From Blastomyces gilchristii SLH14081 (Eukaryota; Ascomycota; Eurotiomycetes; Onygenales; Ajellomycetaceae), in the NCBI RefSeq assembly GCF_000003855.2, contig NW_003101670.1, positions 148,841 to 212,840 of the forward strand: DNA of 64,000 nucleotides, read 5' to 3'. Each line of letters starts with the position of its first letter. Position 1 is the stretch's first letter. The notes below the pieces were generated by a model. That model had not been told where the DNA came from. It did no database searches and saw only the letters and a program-made list of their open reading frames with translations. The position numbers were made by a program, and so were the translations under genes. This document shows positions 22,701-35,130 of the stretch, one piece after another.

Positions 22701-23570
22701 TTAGTTTATAATAAATATTTTTAAATAAAGTTATAGTAATTATAGTAGAGAGATAACTCTTCAGTAATCTATAATATAATCTATTAATAATTATTTTATA
22801 GTTTATCTCAGTATTTATATTAAGTTTTTTATAAATTTTATAATCTGAAATCAGATATAAAGAATGAAGTGATTATTTATTATAATTAAAAGAGAATATT
22901 CTATATTAAATTATAAATAATATAGACTTTGTAATTCACAGTGATTCTTAAAGAGTTTATAAATCTTTAATAGAAGTAAAAGAAGTGAAAGAAGTAAATT
23001 CAGAAGATATAATAATAATTTAAGAAAGATAATAATTTATTTTTAATAACTGATCACTGATATATATAAGAAGAATTAATATAAGAGAAAATAATCTTGT
23101 TTCTTAGCTTAGTTATAATTTTAGTACTAATTCAAATTGAATATTATTAATGTATAAAAGTAAATAAATAATCTTGATTAATCTCTATCATATTTCTTGA
23201 AATATATTAATATTATGAAAGAGAGTATTATCAAATTATATTATCAGATAATATTATTAAAAATATATTAATATTATAAATATTAATATTGAAAAAATGT
23301 TAATATTTATACATTATAGTGATTTGTGAATCATGATAGTTAAATATATATATATATATATATTATTTCTGACTTGATTACAACTAGACTGGCCGGTGGA
23401 ATCATGAATTTCACATTTGATCTCATTTGATCTGATCTCATACATTTCTTGACATGAGTCTCACCAGAATCAAGCCTCAAAAAAATCTGAAAATGGATCA
23501 TTTCTGAGAGAAATAATATGAAAAATGACCAGATTTAATTCAAGAACAGTGAAATAAGAGTAATTTCTCA

Positions 23571-24115
23571 ATGCTCTGTCAGACCGCTCCACCACGAACT
23601 CGCTTGATTTTTCGAATAAGAACCCGCCGATAGATCCATCGAAAAGCCCTCGATCATACGAGCATTTTGACCCCATCACCGACCGCATACCCCGTGTGGT
23701 GGTGGAGTTATCCAGCCAAACGTGAACCAGACATCGTTCGGAACTCCTGCGTGGGATTATCCCCCATTCTCCCCTACCACACCACAACCCCGGGCCAAAT
23801 TGCCATACAAATTGTAAGGTGAAGAGACCTAGCCGTATGCACCAATCTTCTCGATTTTGGAAGATCCCCGATCTGTAGTTGTGAAGATATCTGAGGAGCG
23901 ACCTCCGCGAAAACCCTGTCCATCTTTGATGTTCCAAAACTCCAACGCCAAGTCCCACCCTCGTACCGCCCTTCCCAATCTGGCCCATCCCCGGCAGAAA
24001 AATACAAAAAGATACCTCAGCGATAATATCAAGCACATAACCAACAGACAACAAGTCAACAGCACATCAACAACTATAAAATCAGTATACCCCAAGGTCT
24101 GACTGAGCCTTTGAT
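23571..24115 (+). other. GC-rich segment at the 5' end of the LINE insert
   Basis: It starts exactly at the left target duplication and has normal GC, abundant CG and CC, then gives way at about 24,100-24,120 to the AT-rich LINE 5' UTR. On the plus strand a frame is open from the junction for 50 codons (23,573-23,722), reading ...PPIDPSKSPRSYEHFDPITD and RVVVELSSQT then TGA. The following roughly 390 bp could be a 3' UTR. That would fit a cellular mRNA copied onto the LINE cDNA by template switching. It could equally be an unmutated LINE 5' UTR. I do not recognise the peptide. A minus-strand frame also spans it but runs into the hAT. Confidence 0.6.
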
Positions 24116-25161
24116 CCCTGCACAGTGAGATATATTAAATCTCATTTTAATATCTCAATATTCAATAGATTCTGCAAGGAATTGAGAACAGCAACACTAG
24201 GTTTCTATTGAATTTGAGAATTAACTCTATATTGATATAATCATTGACAAAGTCTTCTATTTTGAGATATAAATAACCAGTTCCTCTACATCCTGCTGAC
24301 AATATTTATATTATCATATAGAAACAGACTTATATTCTCTATAATATCAAGACTCTGAAGAGAGAAAGTCTTGATAGAGAGTATACAGTAGTGTATATCT
24401 TAGCAGTTTCTATCTCATTCTTCTGCAGCAGTCAATGCATAAAAAAAAAAGATCTTAGAAATAGTTTTTTACTTCTCTTGAAAAAGTAAGGTGTTTTTCT
24501 CTGGGTTTTACACAATATTCTTATAAAGAATTAAAAACAGAGCTGTTTTCTATCATAATTTCATATTCTTTTAAGTAAGAATTACTTTTTCAGTGGCTGA
24601 AGAGCTTTCATTAATACTTAATTCTTTTTTACACTCTTTATTAACTGATTTAAGTTGCACACTTGTTGTGTGAGGAGAATTGAATAATTTAGAATAAAAT
24701 TGAATAGTTTTAATCAATTTCTCTGCAAAAAATTGATTTATTTTTTATCAGTTTTTCTCTCAAAAACTGTCATATTATCTGATTTATTATCAATTGATAT
24801 CATACTTTTCCTCACTGTATTCCAAGAAAGAGATTGTAAAGATTTTATTGATTTATCTCAAAAATCAATTTTAGTTTATTATCTGATTTATTATCAATTG
24901 ATATCATACTTTTCCTCACTGTATTCCAAGAAAGAGATTGTAAAGATTTTATTGATTTATCTCAAAAATCAATTTTAGTTTATTAGATTCTCTTCAAAAA
25001 TCTAACCTAGTTACTGAACTAGTGTGAAAAAAATCAGGTGTTTTATACACAAAAGTCTTTTATTCTTCTTTTGAAACAGTCTGACCAACTTTTCAATTGA
25101 AAACAGACTTAGAAATATCTCAATTGAAACAGTCTGACCAACTTTTCATTGAGTGAAAACA
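24116..25161 (+). other. LINE 5' untranslated region
   Basis: AT-rich sequence ahead of ORF1 with no supported frame. It contains a tandem duplication at 24,779-24,988. Fungal and animal LINEs often have promoter repeats here. Confidence 0.6.
24779..24988. repeat. 104-bp tandem duplication in the LINE 5' UTR
   Basis: The segment beginning tctgatttattatcaattga at 24,779 repeats with a 104-bp offset at 24,883, near-identical by eye. It may be a promoter-type monomer repeat or a late duplication. Confidence 0.85.
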
Positions 25162-26766
25162 ATGAGTTCAAAAATACACTCAGTTGATGTGAAAAAAGAT
25201 GCTTTCTCAAATGCTATTCCTGAGATTGAAATTCTGAAGAGAAGAAAGAAAGAAGAAATAGAGAAACAACAAGTTCTTGAAATACAGAAACTTGAAAAAG
25301 CAAGCAAGATTCTTGAAAAGCAGTGTCTGAGTGAGATGAATGAAGAAGTTCTGTTAATTCTTCATACTCAGACTAGACAACTATGGAAGATGATCAAGTT
25401 CAAACTTGGAATCTCAAACACAGTTCAAAAAACATTGAAAATTCCTAGTACAATCACTGACTCTTTATCTTACTCTTCTTTATTCTTTTTTCCTACTTCT
25501 TCTTCTTCTTTGAATCAGAAGAAAACATATGCTCAAGCAGCTGAATCTGCTGTCTCTAAACCTGCTGTCTCAAAACCTGCTCAAAATTCTGAGAAAACTG
25601 AGAAGAATACTGCTCATGCCTCTATTCATAGAAAAGTGAAAAAGAAAATGCAAAAAGAGAAAAACTTCTAAATCTTCAGAAATAGAAGACTTATTCTCAA
25701 AGTCTCAAACCAGGACATTCTGCAAAGAAACAAGCTAAACTCAAATCTCATTTTCAGAATCAGAAATAAAATTAATCAGCAGTTCTTTTCTCAGTTGATA
25801 ACTAATATTGAAGTTTAAAAACCAGTTATAGCTTCAATTGAGTTATCATTCTTTGAAAACTTTATTATTCTGACTACAATGCCTGAATTCAGTGCTGAAT
25901 TCCTTATTCAGAATGAGAATCTCTGAAAGTCAGCAGTAGAATCTTTATTAAACACAACAATTTTATCTGAAAGAGATGAAAAGTGGGATAAATTCATTCT
26001 TCATAATATTTCAGTTGAAATTTTTGACTGTGAAGAAGGAATACTACTTCTCAAAAATGAATTGAAAGAATACAACTCTATTTAACTGAGAAAGAAGCCT
26101 GTATGACTAAATTCAATTGAGTTCAGACAAAGCAGGAGAAATGCCTCTGTTCTAGTATATATAAAAACACTTGAACAGTCAAAGATCTCTGAAGTAAGAG
26201 TAGCAGATTTGAAAATAAGAGTTCATGAATACAAAGACTCAAGAATGAATCTCAAAGCTCAAACACAGTGTTCAAACTGTCAAAGATATGAACACTTTGT
26301 AATCTCATATTTTAGAGACTCAAAATGTGCATTCTGTGTCAGAGATCACAAAACTAGTGAGTATAAATGTGAAACATGCTCAAAAAGAGATGAAATTTAT
26401 TAATATACTCTGCTTAAGTGCTCTAATTGCAAAGAAAAACATGCATCTAGCTCAAAAGAATGTATGTTTACTTCTAGAACTCAAAAGAACTGGAGAAAAG
26501 ATGAAGCTCAAAGTCAATCTAGAACTGAAGAGAAGAGTCAAGTCAGTAGACTTATAACTGCAAGCTTAAAAAGAAGGAACTCTTAACTATCTAAATCTTC
26601 AAACTCTAATTCTTCAGTTAAATGTAAACAGAATTTGAATCCTCAAACTTCTGTTAAGATTAGAGAATTGAGAAATGACTCTGATGATAAACTAGATATA
26701 ATGCAAGCAGTTGAGATTTCTACTTTTAAGAATAGTTATAATCTACTATCTGATGATAGTGATTAG
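25162..26766 (+). pseudogene. LINE ORF1 relic (gag-like, zinc knuckles)
   Basis: One frame of 535 codons runs from ATG 25,162 to TAG 26,764-26,766 and is broken only by substitution stops (for example TAA at 25,669). The N-terminal third is charged and coil-prone (EILKRRKKEEIEKQQVLEIQ), followed by a Ser/Ala-rich linker (YAQAAESAVSKPAVSKP). The middle resembles the RNA-binding part of fungal LINE gag proteins (ILTTMPEFSAEFLIQNEN, RKKPV.LNSIEFRQSRRNAS). From about 26,266 come cysteine knuckles: CSNCQRYEHF, CAFCVRDHKTSEYKC, CSNCKEKHASSSKEC. It would coat LINE RNA in the ribonucleoprotein. No indel is needed to read it. Confidence 0.85.
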
Positions 26767-26789
26767 ATTCTACTCTACTCTCTTTTAGT

Positions 26790-29700
26790 ATGAATATACA
26801 ACAAAAACAACAAAAAAAGTTTAAAAACTCTTTAAAAATCACATTTATTTAAAATAATGTGAATAGAAACTCAAATTGTATTTATTCTTATCTTCAAATT
26901 ACATTTGAATAAAAAGTTAATTTTATACTGCTTCAGGAGCTGAATTTTGATGCTGAGTAAAAATATGTTATTTCTCATTCAAGCTACTACTGCTTTTTAT
27001 CTTAAAAGTCTGAGATAAAGTCAAGAGTAGTGATCTATGAAAGAAAGAGATCAAGATATTAATTTAATCTAAGATTTGATATTATATCTGACCCTGATAT
27101 TCTGGTGAGTGATATTATAGATAAAGAAAATGAGTTTAATACTATACAGCTTATAAATATCTATAATGAAAAGTCATTGAAGAAAAATAACAATATCTGA
27201 ACAATTGATAGAGAATTTCTGAACATAACTTCATCAAGAAACTCTATAATTGTAGGAGATTTCAATGCACATCATCTCTGATGAAATTCAGAATGCAAGA
27301 GAGCAGTGAGAGCTGATAATCTAGTTAAATGAACCTTTGAGCATTCAATAGATTTGATTAATAAGTCTGATCAACAAACATTCTTTAGAAAAGACATGAA
27401 ACAGAAATCTATTATAGATCTAATCTTCATGTCACAAAATCTAATGAAAAGAAGACTTGTAAACTGGTTTATTAATTCAAATGAGACATCAGAATCAGGT
27501 CATGAGATTATTCAATTTGAGATTGAACTGAGTGAAAAACAAATGAGTGAAAATCCTCTTCTCTCTAATCAGTTTAACTTTGAAAAAGCTGATTGAAAAG
27601 CAGTTGAAGAAAGCATAAAACTGTTAAAATCTGAAAGACAGAATGAGCTATATTGAAATTCTGGTCAAGATATCTCAAATGAAATACTTGAGAATAGAGT
27701 GAAGCTTATTACATCTATTATTCTAATAAGTGTTAGAGATAATATTTCAAAGAGAAAATCTTCTGAGTATTCAAAACCTTGATGAAATGAGAATATCTCA
27801 TCTAAAAGAAAAGAATTAGCTACTGCTAGAAGAGATTGAAAGAATGATGTAATATCTGATAAAGAGTTCAAAGCTGTCAGAAATGAATATTTTTCAGATA
27901 TTAAAAAAGCTAAAACAGACTGCTGGAATAAATTTCTTGAAGAAGCACAAGAGAAGGAAGTTTTTAAAGCTTTTAACTATACTAAAACAAGAAGTGTAGC
28001 AAAACTTCCAACCTTAGAATATGAGTTTCAGAATGAATCATATACAGCAAACTCTTTTGAGGAAAAATATCAAGCTTTTATAAGAACTCTCTTTCAATAC
28101 TCATCAGATTCAGATTCAGAGAAAGAGAATATATCACTTCTTAACTATATTGATGAAAATGACTGAGAATGACCTGATCTTACTCAAGATGAATTAGAGT
28201 CAGCTATTTTCTCAAGTTCAGTTAAGACTGCTGCAGGGCCTGATTCAATTAATCACTTAATTATTCAAAATACATACTCCTACTTAAAGAATGAATATTT
28301 TGAGCTCTTTTTCAATCTCTTGAAAAATGAATATCATTCTGAATGCTGGAGAGAAGCCACTGGAGTGATTCTTGCAAAGTCTAATAGAAAAACTTCAATT
28401 TCTAAGTCATATAGAGTAATATCTCTATTGAACTGTCTAGAAAAGGTTTTAGAAAAGATAATAGCTACTCAACTATCTTTTATAAGCTCTGTCAGTAATT
28501 CTCTTTTATTCAGTGAATAAATGAGGAATAGAAAACAGTGTTCTGCAATTGACACTGTTCTCTCAGTTGTTTATAATATTTAAATAGCAAAGCATGAAGA
28601 TCTGGTCTCAACTGCAGTTTTTATTAATATAAAAGAAGCATTTGATTATGTTTCAAAGTCAAAGCTAATTCAGACATTGAAGATGTTAAAACTGTCACTT
28701 TCTCTAATAAAATGAGTTAACTGTTTTATATCTAAAAGAATTATACAACTTTTCTTTGATGAAATGAAATAAGACAAGACTGAGATAAAAATAGAAGTAT
28801 CATAAGAATCTTCAATCTCACTCATTTTATTTGCAATATACACTGCATATCTATTCAAGAATAGAAATATGAGAATAGTGAGATCTTCAAGTTATATGAA
28901 TGATATTGATCTAGTCTACAGCTCAAAAACTATTAAAGAGAATTTGAAAGTGATTGAAGAAGCTGCAAAGAAAATCTTTATTAGAGCAGATATCAATCAA
29001 ATTCAATTTGATATAAATAAAACTGAGTTAATTCATTTCTTTCCTAGATTCAATGAGAAAGAACTGTCTCTATCTCTTTTAAATAGAGAGATTAAACCCA
29101 GTGTAAATATCAAATGATTAGAAGTATGATTAAACTCCAAGTTGAACTTTAAATATCATATTCAACAAAGAACTGTCAAGGCAGAAAGACTATTGAACAA
29201 CATAATCAGACTATCAAATACAGAGAGAGGTCTATTCTTCCAGACTATGAGACAGTTATATATAGCCTGTATTACATCAGTAGCTGATTATGAAGTTCAA
29301 GTTTGATGAAATAATCAAGAGAATTTGACTGAACTCTTTCAAAGTCTGTAAAACAGAGTCTTGAGAAGAATTCTGAGAGCATTCAAATCATCTTCTATTA
29401 AAGCAATGAAAATTGAAGCTTCAATTTCTCCTCCTGCTATTAGATTTGAAAAGGTCTGTATGAACTATGCTCTGAGAGTTATAAAGATGAGCTCAAATCA
29501 TATAATCAGAGAAAGAGTCTCATCTTCATTTTCATCAATTAACTCTGGAAATGAACTGGATTGGAATAGATTTCTTGATTGAAATGAAAATGATTCTTCA
29601 AAGAAAATGCCTTCTCAACTTTACAGACTATGCTCTCTGATTAAAAATCAATTTTCTTCTTTAAATGTTGAAAAAGTGAATCATGAGAAGTTATCTCTCT

Positions 29701-30746
29701 GAAGAGAAAAGCTTGAATCTCTTATAGACTTATAAATAAGTGAACTATCAAAAGAGAAAGAATGTGAACAGTATTTGAAGAGAATTTCTACAATCAATAT
29801 AAAAGACTCTATTCTGATTTATTCAGATAGCTCAAAGAATGAGAATCTAAATAGATTGAGCGCAGGTATTGCTTATACTGAAGATAATATCAATTTTATC
29901 TCAGATTTCTGAAATCTAGGCTGTGAATCTGAAGTCTTTGATGCTGAACTATTTGCAATAGTGAAAGCTTTCAAACTCATAGAAATAAAATCTCATAAAA
30001 GAGGAAATAGTTTGAAAGAGGCATGAATATTCTCTGATAGTCAAGCTGCTTTAAAAAGACTTAGAAATAGTTAGATTCATAATGATCAAATGAATCTTGA
30101 ACTGATCTTAAACTCTGTTTTGAAAATTCAAAAGAGAAGAATATCAAAGCTGATAATTCATCTGCACTGAGTTCCTGCTCATATGAATATTCATGACAAT
30201 GAATTGGCTGATTCAGCTGTAAAAAAGAGTGCAGAATTAAGCAGATCTATTCAAAAAGTTATGTCCTGGTCTTTTATAAAGAGAAAAATAAAAGAATCTT
30301 GTTTAGACAAGTGAAATGAAAGCTGGCAGAAACAAAAGAAGAGTATACATTATTCAAGATTTGAAACAAAACTCAAGTGGAAATCTTGTTCAATTAAATG
30401 TAAAAAGAAAATATTCTCATCTATAATACAGCTGAAACTAGAACATGGCTATTTCAAATCTTATATACAAAGATTTGATGATAGATTTGACTCAATAGAA
30501 TGCTCATTCTGCAATGCAAATGAGAATCCTGAGTATATTATAATGCACTGTGTGTTATACAATAGTCTCAGAGTCAGATTGAAAGAGAAGTATGATCTAA
30601 ATCAATTAAATATGAGATTCTTATTCTCAACTGAGACAGGAATTAAATATTTAATAGACTTTCTATCAGAAACTCAAGCAGCTACAAGAAAATGGCTAAA
30701 TTCAGAATTATCTGAATATGAAGAGAAGGAAATCAATCAGATATAG
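26790..30746 (+). pseudogene. LINE ORF2 relic (endonuclease, RT, RNase H)
   Basis: It starts 24 bases after ORF1. All 1,319 codons stay in one frame to TAG 30,744-30,746; damage is by stops only, mostly TGA where Trp is expected. An APE-type endonuclease gives VGDFNAHH at about 27,250. The reverse transcriptase gives KTAAGPDSINHLII, motif A as FINIKEAFDYVSKSKL and motif C as YMNDIDLVYSS, where the catalytic YVDD has become YMND. RNase H follows with ILIYSDSSKNEN and FDAELFAIVKAF. The end has a CCHC finger CSFCNANENPEYIIMHC and a long helix. Endonuclease plus RT plus RNase H is the Tad1 clade plan in fungi. The protein would nick target DNA and copy its own RNA there. Confidence 0.93.
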
Positions 30747-31329
30747 TCTGTTAAAACAGCTATATACTATCTTTTAATAATTTGTTTTGTTACAGTCTTT
30801 CTTTACTTTATCTTTTCCTTTCAATTTCTTTCTATCTATCTATTTAATGTATCTATCTTTAAGACTGTGTTCTCTTTTCCTTTGTCATGATATTGTCAAA
30901 TGGTTTCAAAGTATCAGAAGATGTTAAAACACTGTAATTTGTAAACAGTTTTTGTATTCTGAGCTGAAATTTTCTGATTTTGCATATCTGAAATTGATGA
31001 ATGTATAATAGTTAACTTTACAGATATAGGAAAAACCCTGAGAACTAAAAGTTCTCAGGTAGATGTCATAGTCTCTGACTGCATACATCTATAATTGAAG
31101 AATAATAATAATAATAATAGAGTAATTTCTCAGAATAAACTGTGAAAGATAATCATTCTTTTAAAATCAGAATGAGACTGAGACTGAAGATTAAAATCAG
31201 TCTCATTCAGTTCATTCAGTGATTGCTTATATAATTAGAATTTGATAATGATTATTAGTAACACTCATGAAATAACTAAATACATTCTTGTGTAAGTTTA
31301 TTCTTCACTTTCTCATGAAAACTACACTT

Positions 31330-33700
31330 CTCTGATATACTGTAATCAGAGATATTAAACTGTCTGATAATTTCATGTTTTATAATCATAAGTTTCTTGA
31401 TTATTTCTTCTTATAATTGTTCTCAGTAATAGTGATAAATATCTCAACTTAAGTTGAACTTTCACTTCATTCTCATCTCTGTCAATGAAATTGTCAGAAT
31501 ATCATGCATCATCAGTGCAACAGTTGAATATATACTCTTAACAATTTTTTATAACTCTAGAATTGATTTGATATGTAAATTCATCAGATTATCTTGAAGA
31601 TAGCAGTTAAATTCAGTTTTATAAGTATATAGTTTTACCTGATTTTCAGTTACAATCAATGTATATAAGTTCTGTTTCAAAGTTAGTATTATAGTTCTAT
31701 GAAATATGAAGTGTTATCAAAGATTATTACTTATTAGAGAATTGTATTTCACTGTCTTCATATCTTAAACATCTGCTTATTCAAATCTCTGATAGTTGAC
31801 ATTGTAGTAGTCTCAGATTAATTTAATATATAAGTCTCATTTCTTCTCTGTTCAATCTTGAGAAGTGTAGATATTAACTTAATAAGAGAGATCTAGTAGA
31901 GCTACTACAGCATAGTACTCTGTAAAAGATTGTTCAGTTTTACTATAGTAATATGCCAGTTTATTTCTTACAGTAATAATAGTCTGCACTATAGCATTAT
32001 TTCAGACTGAATTTCTTTTTAAGTGATTCAACTGCTTCTTAAGATAAGTAAATAAACTGTTATACATTCATCAGACTGACTGCAGTATTGATGTATAAGT
32101 AATTAAGACTGTCTTTATTATCTTATAAAACTGAAACAGTAAATCAATCACATATTTCAACTGAGTTTACTTCATATTAGAAAGTTTCAATATCTGAATC
32201 TTTTTCTGATCAGAGTATTATACTCAATGATTAATTATCTGATACAATTGAAGAGTCTGAATAGTTATCTTATATATTGAACTTCACTATATTCTAATAT
32301 TCTATATCATATTCAGTGATGTGACTGATTTGTTTATTTATTAAATATCATGAAATCATTATTATTATTTAGAAGAGATATAAATTACATTAGTAATATT
32401 TCAAATCTATGATATTTAAATTATTAGTCAATCTATTCAAAATTAACAGTAGTATTATCAAAAAGCATTATTAAAAAGCAATATTAAAAAGTATTATTAA
32501 AAAATATTATCTTTTATAAAGTGAATATAAAAGTTACTTGAGTAATCACTTTCATCTTATTCTTATTTCAAGAATCAGTCATCTTATTATTCTTTATCTT
32601 AATATTAAGATTCTTTATCAGTGTTTGTATTACAAGTTGAATCACATGAGCAATGCAGAGAATATAATCTTATTTATTATTTCAGAAATGCAAAGTCAAT
32701 TTTTGCTTCAAGCTCTTCATTATAGTGTAGTTATTCACAGTATTATCAGTTATAATTGTAAGAAGACTGAGACTAATATTTCAATAGTCATTTTTAATCA
32801 CAGTCATTAATACTTCTGCTATATAATTCTCAGTATAACTACTGATCAATGATTCAAATCTAATTAATGTCTTTTAATAAGTTCAGTTTGCATCAATATA
32901 ATAACATGTAACTCTTATAAATGCAAGATTATTTGTACTAGTTCATGCATTCACTGTGAGAGACACTCTTCAATGATTCTTCAACTCTGATTCTAGATAT
33001 TGTATATTGACTTTGTAGTGTGTCTCAAGATTGAACTGAAGACAGAATTGATGTGGAATATGAAGATTTGAATTAAGTATTTGAAGAAGTGTTCAGAATT
33101 CAGGGTTTTCAATTGATTAAAGAGAAAGATTCAGAGATATATATATATGAAGTAATTATTCATAAAAGTTATCAGATGAGAGTTGTAAAATCAGAGTACT
33201 GATATATGATTATTTTCACATGATTTTCTTCAAATTAGAAAGTTAGTGTTATTAAAAATTATTATCTGATAGAGTAACTTATCAGCTCAGTAGTAATTTT
33301 CTGATTATTTTTCTTTTATTATCTGTATTCTGATAACTTCAGATGTCAGAAAATTTCTTCAGAGCTATAATCAGTTTATAATGAATGTTTCTGAATAAAG
33401 TTGCAGTGATTGTAATAAAGAGATAACTCTTCAGTAATCTGCAATACAATCTGTTGATAATTATTTCATAGTTTATCTTGATATTTATGTTGAGTTTTTC
33501 ATAAATTTTGTGACCTGAAATCAGATGTGAAGAATGAAGTAATTATTCATCATAATTAAAAGAGAGTATTCTGTATTGAATTATAAATAATATAGACTTT
33601 GTGATTCACAGTGATTTCTTAAAGAGTTTGTAAATCTTCAATAAAAGTAAAAGAAATAAAAGAAGTGAATTCAGAAGATATGATAATAATTTGAGAAAGA
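31330..33700 (-). pseudogene. hAT transposase relic (inner copy)
   Basis: Minus-strand translation, allowing stops at former Trp, Gln and Arg codons, gives hAT hallmarks. At about 31,870-32,000 is KLAYYYSKTEQSFTEYYAV followed by LLDLSY (family: KLS.YYSKT...YA.A..LDP.Y). At about 31,350-31,545 is the hATC dimerisation region, reading ...SIYSTVALMMHDILTIS and then EEIIKKLMIIKHEI (family: WW......P.L..MA.D.L.IP..GA..ER.F). An N-terminal trace FSFNQLKTLNSEHFF lies near 33,080. The BED zinc finger and catalytic D/E residues could not be placed with confidence. Stops throughout make it inactive. Confidence 0.82.
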
Positions 33701-34190
33701 TAATAATTTATTTATAATAACTGATCACTGATGTGTGTAAGAAGAATTAATATAAGAGAAAATAATCTTGTTTCTTAGCTTAGTTATAATTTTAGTACTA
33801 ACTCAGATTGAATATTATTAATATATAAAAGTAAATAAATAATCTTGATTAATCTCTGTTATATTTCTTGAAATATATTAATATTATAAAAGAGAGTATT
33901 ATCAAATTATATTATCAGATGATATTATTAAAAATATATTAATATTGTGAATATCAATGTTGAAAAAATGTTGATACTTATACATTATAGTGATTTGTGA
34001 ATCATGATAGTTAAATATATATATATATATATATTATTCCTGACTTGATTACAACTTGTACAATAATTTTTGAAAACTTAAAATCAATTTTAATTATTAA
34101 TAATTAAAAACTTAAACTTATAACTAACTAATATAAAAAGAAAAAAATTTACTTCTTCTCTTTCTTATTCTTCTTATCATTCTTTATAAT

Positions 34191-34962
34191 TCACTTCTTA
34201 TTCTTCTTCTTCTTCTTCTTCTTCTTATCTGAGATAATAATCATTTTAAAATCTCTCTTCACTGTCTTCTCAGAGAAGGGTTTCTGCTGCTTTCTCTCAG
34301 CCAGGTCAATCTGTGTCTCAAAATCCCGCATTTTCTGGTCTGCTGTCTCAGATTTCATCTCAACAGTAAGCAGATTAGCATGCTCAGAGAGCAGAGCTAT
34401 CTTCTCAATGTTCTGAATTATAAAGTGCATTCAAGATCTGAATAAGATCTCAATTTTCTTCTTCTCTATCAGCTTCTGCTAATCAATTAGAGAACAGAAG
34501 TATTATCAAAAATTATTATCTCTCAATAAATAAAAAACTTATCAGTTTTAACTTCTTTATCTTCTACTTTAACACTCTCTCAATCTTCTTCTGCTGCTAT
34601 TTATTTATAGTAACACTCTTCTTCTCTCTCTCTCTCTTCATCTTAAACTCAAATCATTCTCAGAACTTCTTCTGATTCTATCACTGCTGTATAAGGCTCT
34701 TCACTGTCTTCTTCTTCAATCTCTCACAGACAGCATTATCTGTATTATTTCTATACTTAGTTCAGTCTAAATCTATCAGAAGTATTACTTAAAATCATTA
34801 TCATTCTACTCTCTTACAGAGTCTCTTCAAGGCATCATAATATGTCTTACAATCTGTCTCTTCTCACTTGAACATCTTCTTCTTCTCTTTCTTCAATCTG
34901 TAACAGTGCTCACACGCCTTGATGATCTGCAGAACTGCAGAATATTTGAAGAGAAATGACAT
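34191..34962 (-). pseudogene. Accessory ORF of the hAT element (coiled-coil)
   Basis: On the minus strand, upstream of and parallel to the transposase, a degraded frame begins ATG at 34,962: MSFLFKYSAVLQIIKACEH, with a CxxC...C arrangement (ACEHCYRLKKEKKKMF..TDCKT). Lys/Arg-rich stretches follow, then after a likely intron of about 60 nt ending in TTAG (near 34,487) a heptad-like region QNIEKIALLSEHANLLTVEM and a poly-Lys end before the stop at 34,191-34,193. Most internal stops are TGA, as for the other relics, so these were probably Trp. I do not recognise the family. The end resembles the basic coiled-coil tails of fungal DDE transposase proteins. The outer hAT has the same ORF, interrupted by Gypsy-1. 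Confidence 0.5.
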
Positions 34963-35014
34963 GATTAATTTCAGTAAGCATTGAAGAGAGATAAAGACAG
35001 AAGAGACAGTCAGA

Positions 35015-35130
35015 AATAATATAATAATAATGATAATGATGATGATGATGATGATAGTAATAATAATAATGATAGTGATAATGTTAATAATGATAATAAT
35101 AGTAATGATGATAATGATAATAATGATAAA
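35015..35130. repeat. GAT/AAT trinucleotide microsatellite (inner hAT)
   Basis: A run of gatgatgat and aataat units. The equivalent place in the outer hAT (46,497-46,592) is almost purely aat, as expected if every G in GAT was changed to A. Confidence 0.85.

Larger units (their letters stand above)
23571..31118 (+). mobile_element. Tad1-like LINE insertion with GC-rich 5' segment
   Basis: The 7,548-bp insert is flanked by perfect 14-bp duplications agagtaatttctca (23,557-23,570 and 31,119-31,132), typical of target-primed reverse transcription. It ends in an AATAATAAT tail at 31,099-31,118. Two ORFs follow the Tad1 plan: gag-like ORF1 with zinc knuckles, then endonuclease, reverse transcriptase and RNase H. 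The first roughly 545 bp are GC-rich and unmutated while the rest is C/G-depleted. Confidence 0.93.

Noticed and set aside
23470..24054. 194-codon minus-strand frame across the GC-rich block
   Set aside because: It crosses the LINE/hAT junction at 23,571 and ends inside the hAT terminus, so it cannot be an ancestral gene as it stands.
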